A stretch of DNA of 64,000 nucleotides from Brevibacillus ruminantium (GTDB lineage Bacteria; Bacillota; Bacilli; Brevibacillales; Brevibacillaceae). The stretch lies in assembly GCF_023746555.1 (NCBI RefSeq), contig NZ_CP098755.1, positions 4,985,001 through 5,049,000 of the forward strand, in the 5' to 3' direction. Of the stretch, positions 35,872 to 44,633 are shown one piece after another. Below the pieces are notes generated by a model, which saw only the letters and a list, made by a program, of their open reading frames with translations, was not told the DNA's origin and did no database searches. The position numbers and the translations under genes were made by a program. Numbering within the stretch: position 1 is the first letter of the stretch; the number at the start of each line of letters is the position of its first letter.

Positions 35872-36966
35872 TTAAGTGCTAAAGGTGGTAAGTCTGGAGT
35901 TCTTTTTAGAAATTTGACTATAGTATAGCAGCATTTCCTCCAACAAGCTGGCACCTATTTCTGTGAATCTCCCATGTTGTTTTAAAGTAGACAGTGCATC
36001 AAACAAATCATCGATGACCGATTGCAATCTTTCATGTATCTCCGGATAAGGATGAACTTCCTGTAAACGATCATACCAAAAAGCAACGCGAGTAAATACA
36101 TAGGCCCCGTGATAAATACCGCTAATGGGTCTTGGATCTTTTCTCCAGGGGGAACGAAAAAGCTCATTTTGTGGATTTAAAAATAGGGAATCAACTTCCA
36201 AGAGCTGATTTAATCGGTTGTGACTCGCTTCATGAATGATATTTTCAACCGTGTAAAGTTGATCATTTGTACGGTATTGTAAGAAGATAGCTCCTTGAAA
36301 GGATGATATTGTCCCACCTCCGATAGCATCTGTGTCAAGTAGACTGATTAGCCTGAGGTGTCCGATAATTTCCTTGTACATCTCTATCCAGTAATTTCTA
36401 ATAATATCTAGTGAGCCTTTAAAATACCAGTAATCTAATAAGCTATATCTTTCATAAGGAGGAAGAACGGGGGAATCGCTCCCATTATCCTTTAACAACT
36501 GATTGGATTCATGTGCTAAATATTCTCGTATTAATCTATCCGATGAATCTAATTCGACGTACCCGTCTAACAAATCCATTTTCCTACAAATAAAATCAGG
36601 ATACGGTGTGTTTTGTTCTTCGTATGAAGCGGGAATCAAGTGATCCATTGATAGTTCTTTAACCAACTCATTAACACTTAAAGATATGGTATTGTTGTGA
36701 AAAGTCATCTCCAAGGGTTGGTTAGCATACCGCACATGAAATCTAAGAAAATAGGGATGGCCAAGAAACCGCAACTCGGCGCGGTCATCTAATAGAAAAC
36801 TCATGCTAGGTAACAATAGCTTTCTTCGAAGCAAAGGGATCAACAAAAACCTATTCAATTCGTATTGTTCTTTTTTAATCCCCTCTTGGTCACCTGCCGT
36901 AACGACTGGCTGCCACCTCTGAGATAGCCAAAAGATAAAAACGGGATGGAGAATTTCTTTCCACAA
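35872..36966 (-). CDS. HExxH-motif protein, putative 2-oxoglutarate-dependent peptide beta-hydroxylase, probably 5'-broken
   Basis: 364 codons from a weak TTG at 36966. The hallmark is ENIIHEASHNRLNQLL (HExxH) followed by FRSPWRKDPRPISGIYHGAY, the pattern of the HEXXH family of peptide-modifying enzymes found in RiPP loci. These hydroxylate side chains of precursor peptides and are not proteases. It has no ribosome site, and in-frame codons upstream of the TTG (GFVRTNDVE) look coding; further N-terminal sequence lies in other frames (next entry). AT-rich. Downstream of an MFS exporter; no clear precursor peptide is found. Confidence 0.6.
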   Translation of the reverse strand: MWKEILHPVFIFWLSQRWQPVVTAGDQEGIKKEQYELNRFLLIPLLRRKLLLPSMSFLLDDRAELRFLGHPYFLRFHVRYANQPLEMTFHNNTISLSVNELVKELSMDHLIPASYEEQNTPYPDFICRKMDLLDGYVELDSSDRLIREYLAHESNQLLKDNGSDSPVLPPYERYSLLDYWYFKGSLDIIRNYWIEMYKEIIGHLRLISLLDTDAIGGGTISSFQGAIFLQYRTNDQLYTVENIIHEASHNRLNQLLEVDSLFLNPQNELFRSPWRKDPRPISGIYHGAYVFTRVAFWYDRLQEVHPYPEIHERLQSVIDDLFDALSTLKQHGRFTEIGASLLEEMLLYYSQISKKNSRLTTFST

Positions 36967-37117
36967 TTCTACATCATTTGTTCGGACAAACCCAAGCTAT
37001 GAAAATAGCCATTTTCCATAAACTGAGTTACATGTTCGAATTTTTTTTGTACTTCTTGACGAATAATTGCATAATAAAATCATTTGACATCAAAGATGGT
37101 TGGACAAAAGCAAACAT
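36967..37117 (-). pseudogene. Frameshifted 5' end of the HExxH gene
   Basis: ATG at 37117, 9 bases after GAGGGG, starts MFAFVQPSLMSNDFI and stops at 37028. The overlapping next frame reads YYAIIRQEVQKKFEHVTQF, MENGYFHSLGLSEQMM and stops at 36969. The third frame then continues as GFVRTNDVELWKEILHPVF, which is the main HExxH reading frame. A protein of about 410-415 residues would result if two frameshifts (about 37065-37085 and 36985-37000) were repaired. This is either a real inactivating double frameshift or sequencing error at homopolymers. Confidence 0.5.
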
Positions 37118-37155
37118 AATGCTCATCCCCTCATTCTACATAATTTTACTAGCTA

Positions 37156-38391
37156 CTATTCTTTTCTAAAATTTGCGTTTAGGCTGATTAAAATGACCAC
37201 GAATATTCCCAAAATTGACATAAAAAGAAGCAAATCTTTGACGCTGTACATGACTAACAATGAACCTGTTAATAGTAGAGATACAGGCTTTGCAAGTCCC
37301 AAAAAGACTTTTAAGGAACTAACGGCTCTGCCTAGAACATCACTGGGAACCTTTGTAATAAACAATGATTGGAGGGTTATGTTCGCCAAAGGACTGCCCA
37401 TCCCCATAAGCAAAACAAACGCAACTGTGATGAACATGTCACCCGAGTACGCCATACCTATAAACGATAAGAGGACCATACTCAACCCTAACAGGATAAT
37501 CATGATCTTCTTTACCTTTTTTAAAAATCCAATCAGTAGGGAGCCGCTCAGAACCCCGATAAAGAAGAACACTTCCAACGTAGCCAATTCGGAAGCATTG
37601 GTAACATAGAGAGGAAATAATATGCTAATCGGAGCAAAAATGAAGTTTATTGCTATTAAATAAATAACCAATCCGCGCAAAATAGAAATTTCCCAGACAG
37701 CTTTGTATCCTATAAGGATTTTCTCCCCCAATTCCTTCATTCTCAGTGTTTCTGTTGTTTTCTTAATCAAAGCTTCATGCTTTATCAGAACTATAAAAAC
37801 CAGGGACAACAAATAAGAAATTGCATTAAATAAAAAGGCATACTTTATGTCTATACTGATCAAAATCCCTGAAATAACCGGTGCGAGCAACCCAACAATC
37901 GTTTGCACCGTTGTCGAGAAGCTTTGCGCTTGCATGATGAGATTTTCCGGAACGATATAACGTACTGCCACAGTCCTTGCCGGTGAAAAAAAAGCGCTAA
38001 ACGAAGAAAGCAGAACGGCACCTACAATTAACATCCAGGGGGCCAGTAAACTAAGAAAAGACAATACACTTAAAATAAGCACAATTCCCCCGCGAAAAAG
38101 ATCAGAAACGACCATGATCTTTCTTTTGCTCCAACTGTCAACAAATACTCCCGCAATCATACCTAGCAAGATTAAGGGTACAATTTCAGCGACCAGTATG
38201 ATTGACATTTGAAGAGAAGAGCCAGTCATTATCTTCATCGCCCAAATTAACGCCATCGCGTATACGCCGTCACCTAAATCTGATACGGCCTGAGCAATTA
38301 ACAAGTATCTGTAGTTTTTTATTGAAAATACATGGCTACTGGAAGTGGAAGATTGTTTTTCTTTTATTACAGGAGCAGAATTAGAATTCAC
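37156..38391 (-). CDS. MFS efflux transporter (DHA3-like)
   Basis: 411 residues with 12 predicted membrane segments and the MFS loop-2 motif region GVFVDSWSKRKIMVVSDL. The N-terminal 25 residues are polar. It is of the MFS_3/macrolide-efflux type; the substrate is unknown, perhaps a drug or a modified peptide given the neighbouring HExxH enzyme. GTG start at 38391, 8 bases after GAGGTGG. It begins 12 bases after the stop of a truncated regulator, a frequent regulator-exporter pairing. Low GC suggests horizontal origin. Confidence 0.85.
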   Translation of the reverse strand: MNSNSAPVIKEKQSSTSSSHVFSIKNYRYLLIAQAVSDLGDGVYAMALIWAMKIMTGSSLQMSIILVAEIVPLILLGMIAGVFVDSWSKRKIMVVSDLFRGGIVLILSVLSFLSLLAPWMLIVGAVLLSSFSAFFSPARTVAVRYIVPENLIMQAQSFSTTVQTIVGLLAPVISGILISIDIKYAFLFNAISYLLSLVFIVLIKHEALIKKTTETLRMKELGEKILIGYKAVWEISILRGLVIYLIAINFIFAPISILFPLYVTNASELATLEVFFFIGVLSGSLLIGFLKKVKKIMIILLGLSMVLLSFIGMAYSGDMFITVAFVLLMGMGSPLANITLQSLFITKVPSDVLGRAVSSLKVFLGLAKPVSLLLTGSLLVMYSVKDLLLFMSILGIFVVILISLNANFRKE

Positions 38392-38403
38392 AAAACTACC
38401 ACC

Positions 38404-38757
38404 TCACTGGAAATTAGGCCCTGGAAAAATGGACATTACCATGGAGTACCATATCTTAGCGGCTGTTCCATGATCGGAACTGTCCCGGTCAAATTCTTTA
38501 TCAAACTCCTCTTGTAACTTCTTCACTCTTTCAATATATTCTTGTAATCGATCAGAAGAAATTTTTACGTGCACCATCCCTAAGTGAGAGGTGGATTTCG
38601 TATGAATGGCTTTCATCATGTTATCCCTCATCGTATTTAGTGCATAGGTTAATGCTTTCACTTTTTCATTTTCTGAACTTTCCGTTCCCAGCTTTAATTG
38701 AAACGTTTCCATTTCAGCTTTGTGCAACTTATTGTGATGTTTGCATTTACGGTTCAT
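38404..38757 (-). pseudogene. C-terminal half of a winged-helix (ArsR/HTH_20-type) regulator
   Basis: 117 codons. The segment KAEMETFQLKLG, LTYALNTMRDNMMKAI, LGMVHVKISSDRLQEYIERV and KLQEEFDKEF, ending YSMVMSIFP, matches the ligand/dimer half that follows the HTH in ArsR-like regulators paired with MFS exporters. The DNA-binding half is missing, there is no ribosome site before any ATG, and upstream DNA shows no HTH in any frame. The transporter is therefore probably no longer controlled by it. A RiPP-precursor reading was considered and judged less likely. Confidence 0.5.
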
Positions 38758-39117
38758 CTGATAGGGAAATTATACGTGAGATTTAAATAAAGTGGTTCAT
38801 GGGGAGGCAAAGAGGATATGTATTAAATTTACATTTCAGTAAAATGTATGCTTATTTATGGTCTTAATATACCTCAAGATTATCTAGAAATCAACTCACT
38901 TTTTTTACTTTTTACCGTTTTCGCCTCCTCTTATCCATGACATTTTCCATGCACGGCGCCGTTAGTAAGAAAGCCTTTGACTTTCCAAAATGGTGCTAAA
39001 TTAATAATGGAACCGGTGAAAACAACTCGTTTTTCACCAGCTCCATTTTGCTTAAAACTAGCCACCTTTAGGAGACGATGTTTTCAAAGCATTTATCCAA
39101 TGAACTTAGCGGTTACC
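38758..39117. other. AT-rich intergenic region with a hairpin
   Basis: 360 bases without a credible gene. It contains the inverted repeat ggtgaaaa (39015-39022) / ttttcacc (39031-39038), extended outwards by atgga/tccat, about 80 bases beyond the anti-sigma stop, possibly its terminator. This is the right border of the AT-rich island. Confidence 0.4.
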
Positions 39118-40737
39118 TTATGGCTTGACTGTAGATGGGAATTTTTTCGGCAATTCAACCTTCCATTTTCCATCCGGATATCTCTTATTGACTGCTGCGA
39201 GTGAAAGCGTCAACTGTGTCGGAATTTCTTCCATTTCCTCCAGTTTCAACTCCATTTGAACCAAACTGCGCCCTTGCTCATCCTCGCCATTCCAAGTATA
39301 ACTGGAACCGCGGATCGGATATGACTTTCCGTTTTGATCCTTTAGCTCCCACCAGACATGTTCAATCGAAGAAATATCCTGCAGAGAGGCTTCCAGCTCC
39401 AGCTTCTTTCTCGCCCTCCGATCGCCTTCGTCCCCCTCCTTTAGTTGCTTGACGGTGAACAGACTTCCCTCATATTCCGCCTGCTTTGGGCTATTTTGCA
39501 GCTTCGCCGGCTCAAAAGGAATGGTCAGGGAGACTGGCTCCACCATGGTAACCGCGTCCAGAACGAAGGTATAGGGGCCCTGATCGCCAAACGGCGTATA
39601 TCTCGAATTCCGGATAAAGTGACCGAATTCATCACGGCCGAGATTATAATCGTCCAGGTGCCCTCGTCTTCCCATTTCCGCTTCTCTCTGGGAAACGCCA
39701 ACGTCCATGCCGTTCCGGTCCAGAATCCGCAACTCCACATCGTAATGTTGAAAGGGATCAGAAGCATACCTTTTGTTTTGCGTTTTGCCTGACATCTCCT
39801 TGGCATACTGCTCCAGTCTCTTCTTCGCTTGCTCCTCCCACATCGTTTCCCATTTGAGTACGGTTGACGATGGCGCCTGTGTGACTTCATGCAGTATGAT
39901 TTTCAATCCCTGTGGGGTCACGTATTCCTTATTAATAGGTATCGTCTTGGTGGCTTCCATTGCTTTCTTTAAGGAAAATGGCACCTCAAGCTTCCATTTC
40001 CCCTCGACGTTTCCCAGTGTGCTGATATCGACGAGAAGCTTCATCTGCTCTGTTTCTTCTCCGTCCAGGTCTGAAAAATCAAGAAAGCCAATATCAGGTC
40101 CCTGCTTACCGGCAGCACGCGCAGTAGCCGTGGGCCTGGGATGATTCATAATCCCTTCACCAAGTTCATTGACTAGCCGGATGCTGCCCACCAGTTCTGC
40201 AACAAGGTTCTCTTGCTTCTCTCGCTTGAGCGGCTTGCCATCCGGTCCGGTGATTTGATACGCAACTACGACCCGGGTTGGATCAGCCATGATTGCCTTC
40301 ACCCAAAACGTGATTCCCTGATCGGCAACAGAGGCGTTCACCACCTGAACAAACCCGTCCTTCACTGCTTTCTCGATGCCGCCATCCACTTCTCCTGGCG
40401 GAAAGAAATCAGCAGCATCCGATGGGGACACGGGGGAAATTTCCGCAGGCACCTGTGCTTCTTTGCCCGGTTCTGTGTTTCCCCCGCTTTGACCCAGCAC
40501 ACCTTTTACCTGGGATGCAAACTCTGGTGAGACATAGGTTCCGACACCGACGAGAAAGAGGATGGCTCCTGCTGTCGCAATCGACATCGAGGTCCAGCGA
40601 AACCAGTGCCGTTTACGCGTGAGCCGACCCGCCTCCTCCTTTATACTGTCTGCTTCCGGCATCGTAAACTCCGGCATTTGCTCGCGCTGGGCTACTCGCT
40701 CCAGTACGGCTGAGATTTGCTGATCCAGCTTATTCAT
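39118..40737 (-). CDS. DUF4179-type membrane anti-sigma factor
   Basis: 539 residues from the ATG at 40737, preceded by GGGAG at 9 bases. The short N-terminal cytosolic part (1-45) should bind the sigma factor. One membrane segment (about 48-70, WTSMSIATAGAILFLVGVG) and a large extracytoplasmic region follow, with DUF4179 (about 110-220) and a second DUF5643-like domain. Start and sigma stop overlap by 8 bases (ATGAATAA), so the two are co-translated. It should hold the ECF sigma inactive until an envelope signal arrives. Confidence 0.85.
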   Translation of the reverse strand: MNKLDQQISAVLERVAQREQMPEFTMPEADSIKEEAGRLTRKRHWFRWTSMSIATAGAILFLVGVGTYVSPEFASQVKGVLGQSGGNTEPGKEAQVPAEISPVSPSDAADFFPPGEVDGGIEKAVKDGFVQVVNASVADQGITFWVKAIMADPTRVVVAYQITGPDGKPLKREKQENLVAELVGSIRLVNELGEGIMNHPRPTATARAAGKQGPDIGFLDFSDLDGEETEQMKLLVDISTLGNVEGKWKLEVPFSLKKAMEATKTIPINKEYVTPQGLKIILHEVTQAPSSTVLKWETMWEEQAKKRLEQYAKEMSGKTQNKRYASDPFQHYDVELRILDRNGMDVGVSQREAEMGRRGHLDDYNLGRDEFGHFIRNSRYTPFGDQGPYTFVLDAVTMVEPVSLTIPFEPAKLQNSPKQAEYEGSLFTVKQLKEGDEGDRRARKKLELEASLQDISSIEHVWWELKDQNGKSYPIRGSSYTWNGEDEQGRSLVQMELKLEEMEEIPTQLTLSLAAVNKRYPDGKWKVELPKKFPSTVKP

Positions 40738-41308
40738 TTCCACTCACTCCCATCCTGGACATCGCTCTTCCCTCTACCCAGCCTTGCATCTGTGCCGCAA
40801 TCTGTTTGCGCGCATAGTGCAGCCGAGATTTTACGGTTCCCTCAAACAGACCCAGCACCTGCGCTATTTCCGAGACTTGAAAATCCCCATAGTAGTACAG
40901 GATGACGACAGTCCGATGCTTGACCTTCATCGAACAGATCGCTTTCCAAATCGCTTGCTGCTGCTCTCTTTCGATTACACTGTCGAGCGGATTGGCCGAC
41001 ATATCTGCCCACTCCTGGAATTCACCCATCGGTTTTTGACGCCGAACGGCATTGAGCGCACGATGCATCACAATCTTGGCAAACCACGTGCGAAAAGATG
41101 TCCCTCTGGCGGGATCAAAGCGATCCAGCGACCGAAAAACTTCAAACAACGCTTCCTGCACGGCATCCTGGGCCAGCTGACGATCGTGGATGATGAGATA
41201 AGCGGTCCGATAGGCGGTCTCCAAATGGGGCCGAACCAACTGCTCAAAGCTGGCACTATCCCCGTTTCGACTCTTTGCGAGCCATTCTATTTCCTTCATT
41301 TCCTGCAC
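40730..41308 (-). CDS. ECF RNA polymerase sigma factor
   Basis: 192 residues from GTG at 41308, 8 bases after AAGGAGG; a GTG at 41347 opens the frame without support. Sigma-70 region 2 (LIIHDRQLAQDAVQEALFEV, FRTWFAKIVMHRALNAVRR) and region 4 (KHRTVVILYYYGDFQVSEIA, GTVKSRLHYARKQI) are clear; region 3 is absent, as in ECF factors. Paired with the downstream DUF4179 anti-sigma gene. No autoregulatory ECF promoter could be identified by eye. Confidence 0.9.
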   Translation of the reverse strand: MQEMKEIEWLAKSRNGDSASFEQLVRPHLETAYRTAYLIIHDRQLAQDAVQEALFEVFRSLDRFDPARGTSFRTWFAKIVMHRALNAVRRQKPMGEFQEWADMSANPLDSVIEREQQQAIWKAICSMKVKHRTVVILYYYGDFQVSEIAQVLGLFEGTVKSRLHYARKQIAAQMQGWVEGRAMSRMGVSGNE

Positions 41309-41414
41309 ATCTGGTGCCTCCTTGAAAGGTCTTTGCTGTATATTCACCGTCCATCATGATTTGGTTCAAAATTTTTTACAAAATCCCTCTTTCATTCCTT
41401 GAAATCGAGAACGA

Positions 41415-41451
41415 CAAAAAGAGGGACAAAATTTCTCTGTCCCTCTTTTAC
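41415..41451. terminator. Bidirectional terminator after argH
   Basis: Perfect 12-base stem AAAAGAGGGACA (41417-41428) / TGTCCCTCTTTT (41438-41449). Twenty bases past the argH stop codon on the minus strand. Confidence 0.9.
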
Positions 41452-41471
41452 TTGCAGTATACGTCTCACCT

Positions 41472-42917
41472 TTACGCTGGTGATCCGACGTCAATCAAGG
41501 ATTCGATCATGACCTTCTGACTGTTTTGATGGACCCAGCCATGCGTATCGGCGAGAAGCTTCCGATATTCCGCAATCTGTACCTCTACCTGATTGCGCGC
41601 GGTTCCACCCAAGACATTGCGGGCGTTTACCACGGTTTCCACAGCCAGAGCTTCGTACACGTCCCCGTCGATAAGAGCAGAGAAGGTTTTGTACTCCTCC
41701 AGCGTGAGATCGAGCAGGTATTTTTGCTGCTCGATGCAGTAAAGCACGGCACGCCCTACTACTTCATGCGCTTGACGGAACGGCATCCCCTTGCGAACCA
41801 GATAGTCAGCCAAATCAGTCGCATTGGAGAAATCCTGCGTCACCGCCTGGCGCATCCGGTCAGCTCTGACCTGCATCGTCTGAATCATCGGCGTCAACAG
41901 CGCCAAAGCCCCGTGCAGAGTAGCCACCGTATCGAACATGCCTTCCTTGTCTTCCTGCATATCTTTGTTGTAGGCCAGCGGCAGTCCTTTGAGTACCGTC
42001 AACAGCCCAAACAGATTCCCGTAGACACGTCCTGTTTTCCCGCGGACAAGCTCAGCCACATCCGGATTTTTCTTCTGAGGCATGATGCTGGAGCCCGTGC
42101 AAAAGGCATCGTCCAGCTCGACAAAAGCGAACTCCTGGCTGCTCCAGATGACCAGTTCCTCGCACAGGCGTGAGAGATGAGCCATCAGCAGAGAACTGGT
42201 TGCCAGGAACTCAACGATAAAGTCGCGGTCACTTACGGCATCCATGCTGTTTAAATAGATTCCGTCAAACTGCAGCATCTCGGCGACGAATGCGCGATCA
42301 ATCGGGAACGTCGTCCCGGCAAGCGCTCCCGCTCCCAGCGGCAGGACATTGACCCGCTTCCAGCAGTCGCGCATCCGCTCAATGTCGCGCTGCAGCATGG
42401 AAACATAGGCCATCATGTGGTAGCCGAAGAGAACCGGCTGAGCACGCTGCAAGTGGGTGTAACCCGGCATCACTGTGTCGAGATGATTGTTCGCCTGCTC
42501 CAACAGTGCTTCCTGCAGGTACATGGAAAGCTGGATGATCTCCATCAGCTTTTCCCGCAAATAGAGGTGCATATCAAGTGCCACCTGATCGTTGCGGCTC
42601 CGTCCGGTATGCAGCTTGCCGCCTACCGGACCGATCTCCTCGATCAGCATTTTTTCAATATTCATGTGCACATCCTCGTTTTCTACGAGAAACTGCACTT
42701 GCCCCCGCTCGATCTTCTCTTTTACCTTTTTCAGACCGGCAATGATTTGTCTGACTTCGTCCATCGGCAGGATGCCGCACTTGCCCAGCATTGCTACGTG
42801 AGCCAGGCTGCCGACGATGTCTTGCCGCCACATCTGCTTGTCAAAAGAAATGGAAGCTGTATATTCCTCTACAAGCTGATTCGTCGGCTTTGTGAAGCGT
42901 CCTCCCCACAGTTTCAT
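41472..42917 (-). CDS. argH: Argininosuccinate lyase
   Basis: Last step of arginine synthesis: argininosuccinate to arginine and fumarate. 481 residues, fumarase/aspartase superfamily, with the signature [24 protein letters not shown] (positions 285-310 or so), the substrate region MKLWGGRF at the N-terminus and [17 protein letters not shown]-terminal extension makes it a little longer than the ~460-residue norm. Its ATG overlaps the argG stop (42914-42917). Confidence 0.96.
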   Translation of the reverse strand: MKLWGGRFTKPTNQLVEEYTASISFDKQMWRQDIVGSLAHVAMLGKCGILPMDEVRQIIAGLKKVKEKIERGQVQFLVENEDVHMNIEKMLIEEIGPVGGKLHTGRSRNDQVALDMHLYLREKLMEIIQLSMYLQEALLEQANNHLDTVMPGYTHLQRAQPVLFGYHMMAYVSMLQRDIERMRDCWKRVNVLPLGAGALAGTTFPIDRAFVAEMLQFDGIYLNSMDAVSDRDFIVEFLATSSLLMAHLSRLCEELVIWSSQEFAFVELDDAFCTGSSIMPQKKNPDVAELVRGKTGRVYGNLFGLLTVLKGLPLAYNKDMQEDKEGMFDTVATLHGALALLTPMIQTMQVRADRMRQAVTQDFSNATDLADYLVRKGMPFRQAHEVVGRAVLYCIEQQKYLLDLTLEEYKTFSALIDGDVYEALAVETVVNARNVLGGTARNQVEVQIAEYRKLLADTHGWVHQNSQKVMIESLIDVGSPA

Positions 42918-44173
42918 TGCGTGATCGCATCCTTTTCGTCCAAAATCTTGATCGGTGTCTTGATGTTTTCATGCAGCACACCTTCATTTACCTGGGCGTA
43001 TACCTTGGTTGGCAGACCCCACAGCTTGATGAAGCCAATCGCTGCTTTATGATCAAACTGATCGCCAGCATTATAGGTTGCCAGCTCGTGGCTGTACAGG
43101 GTCGAGTCAGATTTGCGGCCGACCACGATCGCATGTCCTTTGTGCAGCTTCACGCGGACAACGCCGGTTACATGTTTTTGCGTCTCTTCGATAAAGGCTT
43201 GCAGCGCGTTGCGGATCGGCGAATACCAGAGACCCTCGTAGATCACCTGTGCCATCTTTTGCTCCACAATCGGCTTGAACTGCGCCACTTCACGCGGTTG
43301 GGTCAAAAACTCCAGCTCACGGTGGGCAAGAATCAGTGTCGTCGCAGCAGGGGTTTCATACACTTCGCGGGATTTGATGCCCACGAGACGATTTTCTACG
43401 TGGTCGATACGTCCTACCCCGTGGTTTCCGGCAATTTTGTTCAGCTTCAGGATCAGCTCAGACAGGGGAAGCTCTTCACCGTTCAGCGCAGTCGGTACGC
43501 CTTTTACAAAAGTAATTTCCACTTCTTCCGCCTGTTCTGGTGCATCAGCGATTGATTTGGTCAGATCATATGCACCTTCTGGTGGAGCTGCCCATGGATC
43601 TTCCAGAACACCGCACTCGCAGCTTCTGCCCCAGAGGTTTTGGTCGATGCTGTACGGATTGTCCAGATCGATTGGAATCGGAATACCGTTTTTGCTTGCA
43701 TACTCAATCTCTTCATCCCGTGTCCAGCCCCATTCGCGTACAGGCGCCACGATGTTCAGATTGGGATTGAGAGCGGTAAACGAAACGTCGAAACGAACCT
43801 GGTCATTTCCTTTCCCGGTGCAGCCGTGGGCTACCGCTACTGCGCCCTCTTTTTCCGCAATCTCTACCAGCACGCGGGAAATCAGGTAACGGGACAGCGC
43901 AGATACCAGCGGGTACTTGCCTTCATACATGGCATTCGCCTGCAGTGCCGGGAGGACGTATTCACGCGCAAACGCTTCTTTGGCATCCACTACGATGGAT
44001 TTCAGCGCGCCGACCTTCAGAGCCTTTTTCTGAACAAAATCGAGATCTTTGCCTTCTCCCACGTCCAGTGCTACAGCAATAACGTCGTAGTTGTATGTGT
44101 CTTGGAGCCACTTAATTGCAACAGATGTATCTAAACCGCCAGAATAGGCCAACACGATTTTTTCTTTTGCCAT
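42914..44173 (-). CDS. argG: Argininosuccinate synthase
   Basis: ATP-dependent condensation of citrulline and aspartate. 419 residues from the ATG at 44173 (GGGGAG 8 bases upstream); the frame begins earlier in the leader. P-loop [31 protein letters not shown], and [13 protein letters not shown]. First gene of argG-argH; promoter and ArgR-type box lie directly upstream. Confidence 0.96.
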   Translation of the reverse strand: MAKEKIVLAYSGGLDTSVAIKWLQDTYNYDVIAVALDVGEGKDLDFVQKKALKVGALKSIVVDAKEAFAREYVLPALQANAMYEGKYPLVSALSRYLISRVLVEIAEKEGAVAVAHGCTGKGNDQVRFDVSFTALNPNLNIVAPVREWGWTRDEEIEYASKNGIPIPIDLDNPYSIDQNLWGRSCECGVLEDPWAAPPEGAYDLTKSIADAPEQAEEVEITFVKGVPTALNGEELPLSELILKLNKIAGNHGVGRIDHVENRLVGIKSREVYETPAATTLILAHRELEFLTQPREVAQFKPIVEQKMAQVIYEGLWYSPIRNALQAFIEETQKHVTGVVRVKLHKGHAIVVGRKSDSTLYSHELATYNAGDQFDHKAAIGFIKLWGLPTKVYAQVNEGVLHENIKTPIKILDEKDAITQ

Positions 44174-44217
44174 CGGTTTTCTCCCCTTAGAATAAATCGG
44201 TGAATTGTTCATGAGTA

Positions 44218-44246
44218 ATTATACAAATGAATTTATAAAAATACAA
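44218..44246 (-). promoter_or_regulatory. argGH promoter with ArgR-type operator
   Basis: Minus strand: TTGTAT (44246-44241), 17-base spacer, TATAAT (44223-44218). The -35 and spacer carry TGTATTTTTATAAA (44245-44232), one mismatch from the ARG-box palindrome TGnATwwwwATnCA. This predicts repression by ArgR/AhrC with arginine. Confidence 0.7.
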
Positions 44247-44261
44247 TACGTTTTTTTAACT

Positions 44262-44619
44262 TATAGGTCGAGAAGTCTCCCACTTCTAAAACCTTACAGC
44301 GTTTGGTTGTAAGTAGGGGATGAATCGACTTTGGACAAGGACAGGCTTTTGCCTGTTCAGTTGTCCGACACTTTGGTAAAATCTACTTATGATGTTCTTT
44401 GATAACTGGATATATGGGGTTGCATGGAGAAACAAAATGCGAAAACCAAGCTTATCCTTCCATGCGTAAAATATCCAAGGTAACAAAAGAACTCCGAAAC
44501 GTCGGACATCTAGGGTAGGGACTACCCGAAGTAACGCTCGAGGAGACGAAAGGTTACTTTCGTCGTGGATTTGAGAAGCTCCCACTTCAAGGCGTTAGCC
44601 TAAGTGGAGAGTAGTTCAC
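44262..44619 (+). mobile_element. IS200/IS605-derived non-coding relic with omega-RNA-like 3' end
   Basis: About 360 bases with no coding frame. The left part starts gagaagtctcccacttct (44270-44287). The right part ends with gagaagctcccacttc (44573-44588), a hairpin CCACTT..GGC-gtta-GCC..AAGTGG, then gtagttcac (44611-44619), the usual right end of TnpB-bearing IS605-type elements and of their guide RNA scaffolds. Inside are hairpins acaggc/gcctgt, gggta/taccc and agtaac/gttact. No tnpA or tnpB remains, so this is a PATE/MITE-like derivative or an orphan guide RNA. The guide would be the flanking bases after 44619. Confidence 0.55.
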
Positions 44620-44633
44620 AGTGTATCAATATT

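Noticed and set aside
38404..38757. Possible RiPP precursor for the HExxH enzyme (C-terminal SDHGTAAKIWYSMVMSIFPGPNFQ-like segment)
   Set aside because: The body matches the C-terminal half of ArsR-like regulators that accompany MFS exporters, and there is no ribosome site; a precursor reading explains less.
44286..44585. 99-codon minus-strand frame in the IS605-type relic
   Set aside because: No ribosome site, composition of random frame, and it overlaps the structured right end.
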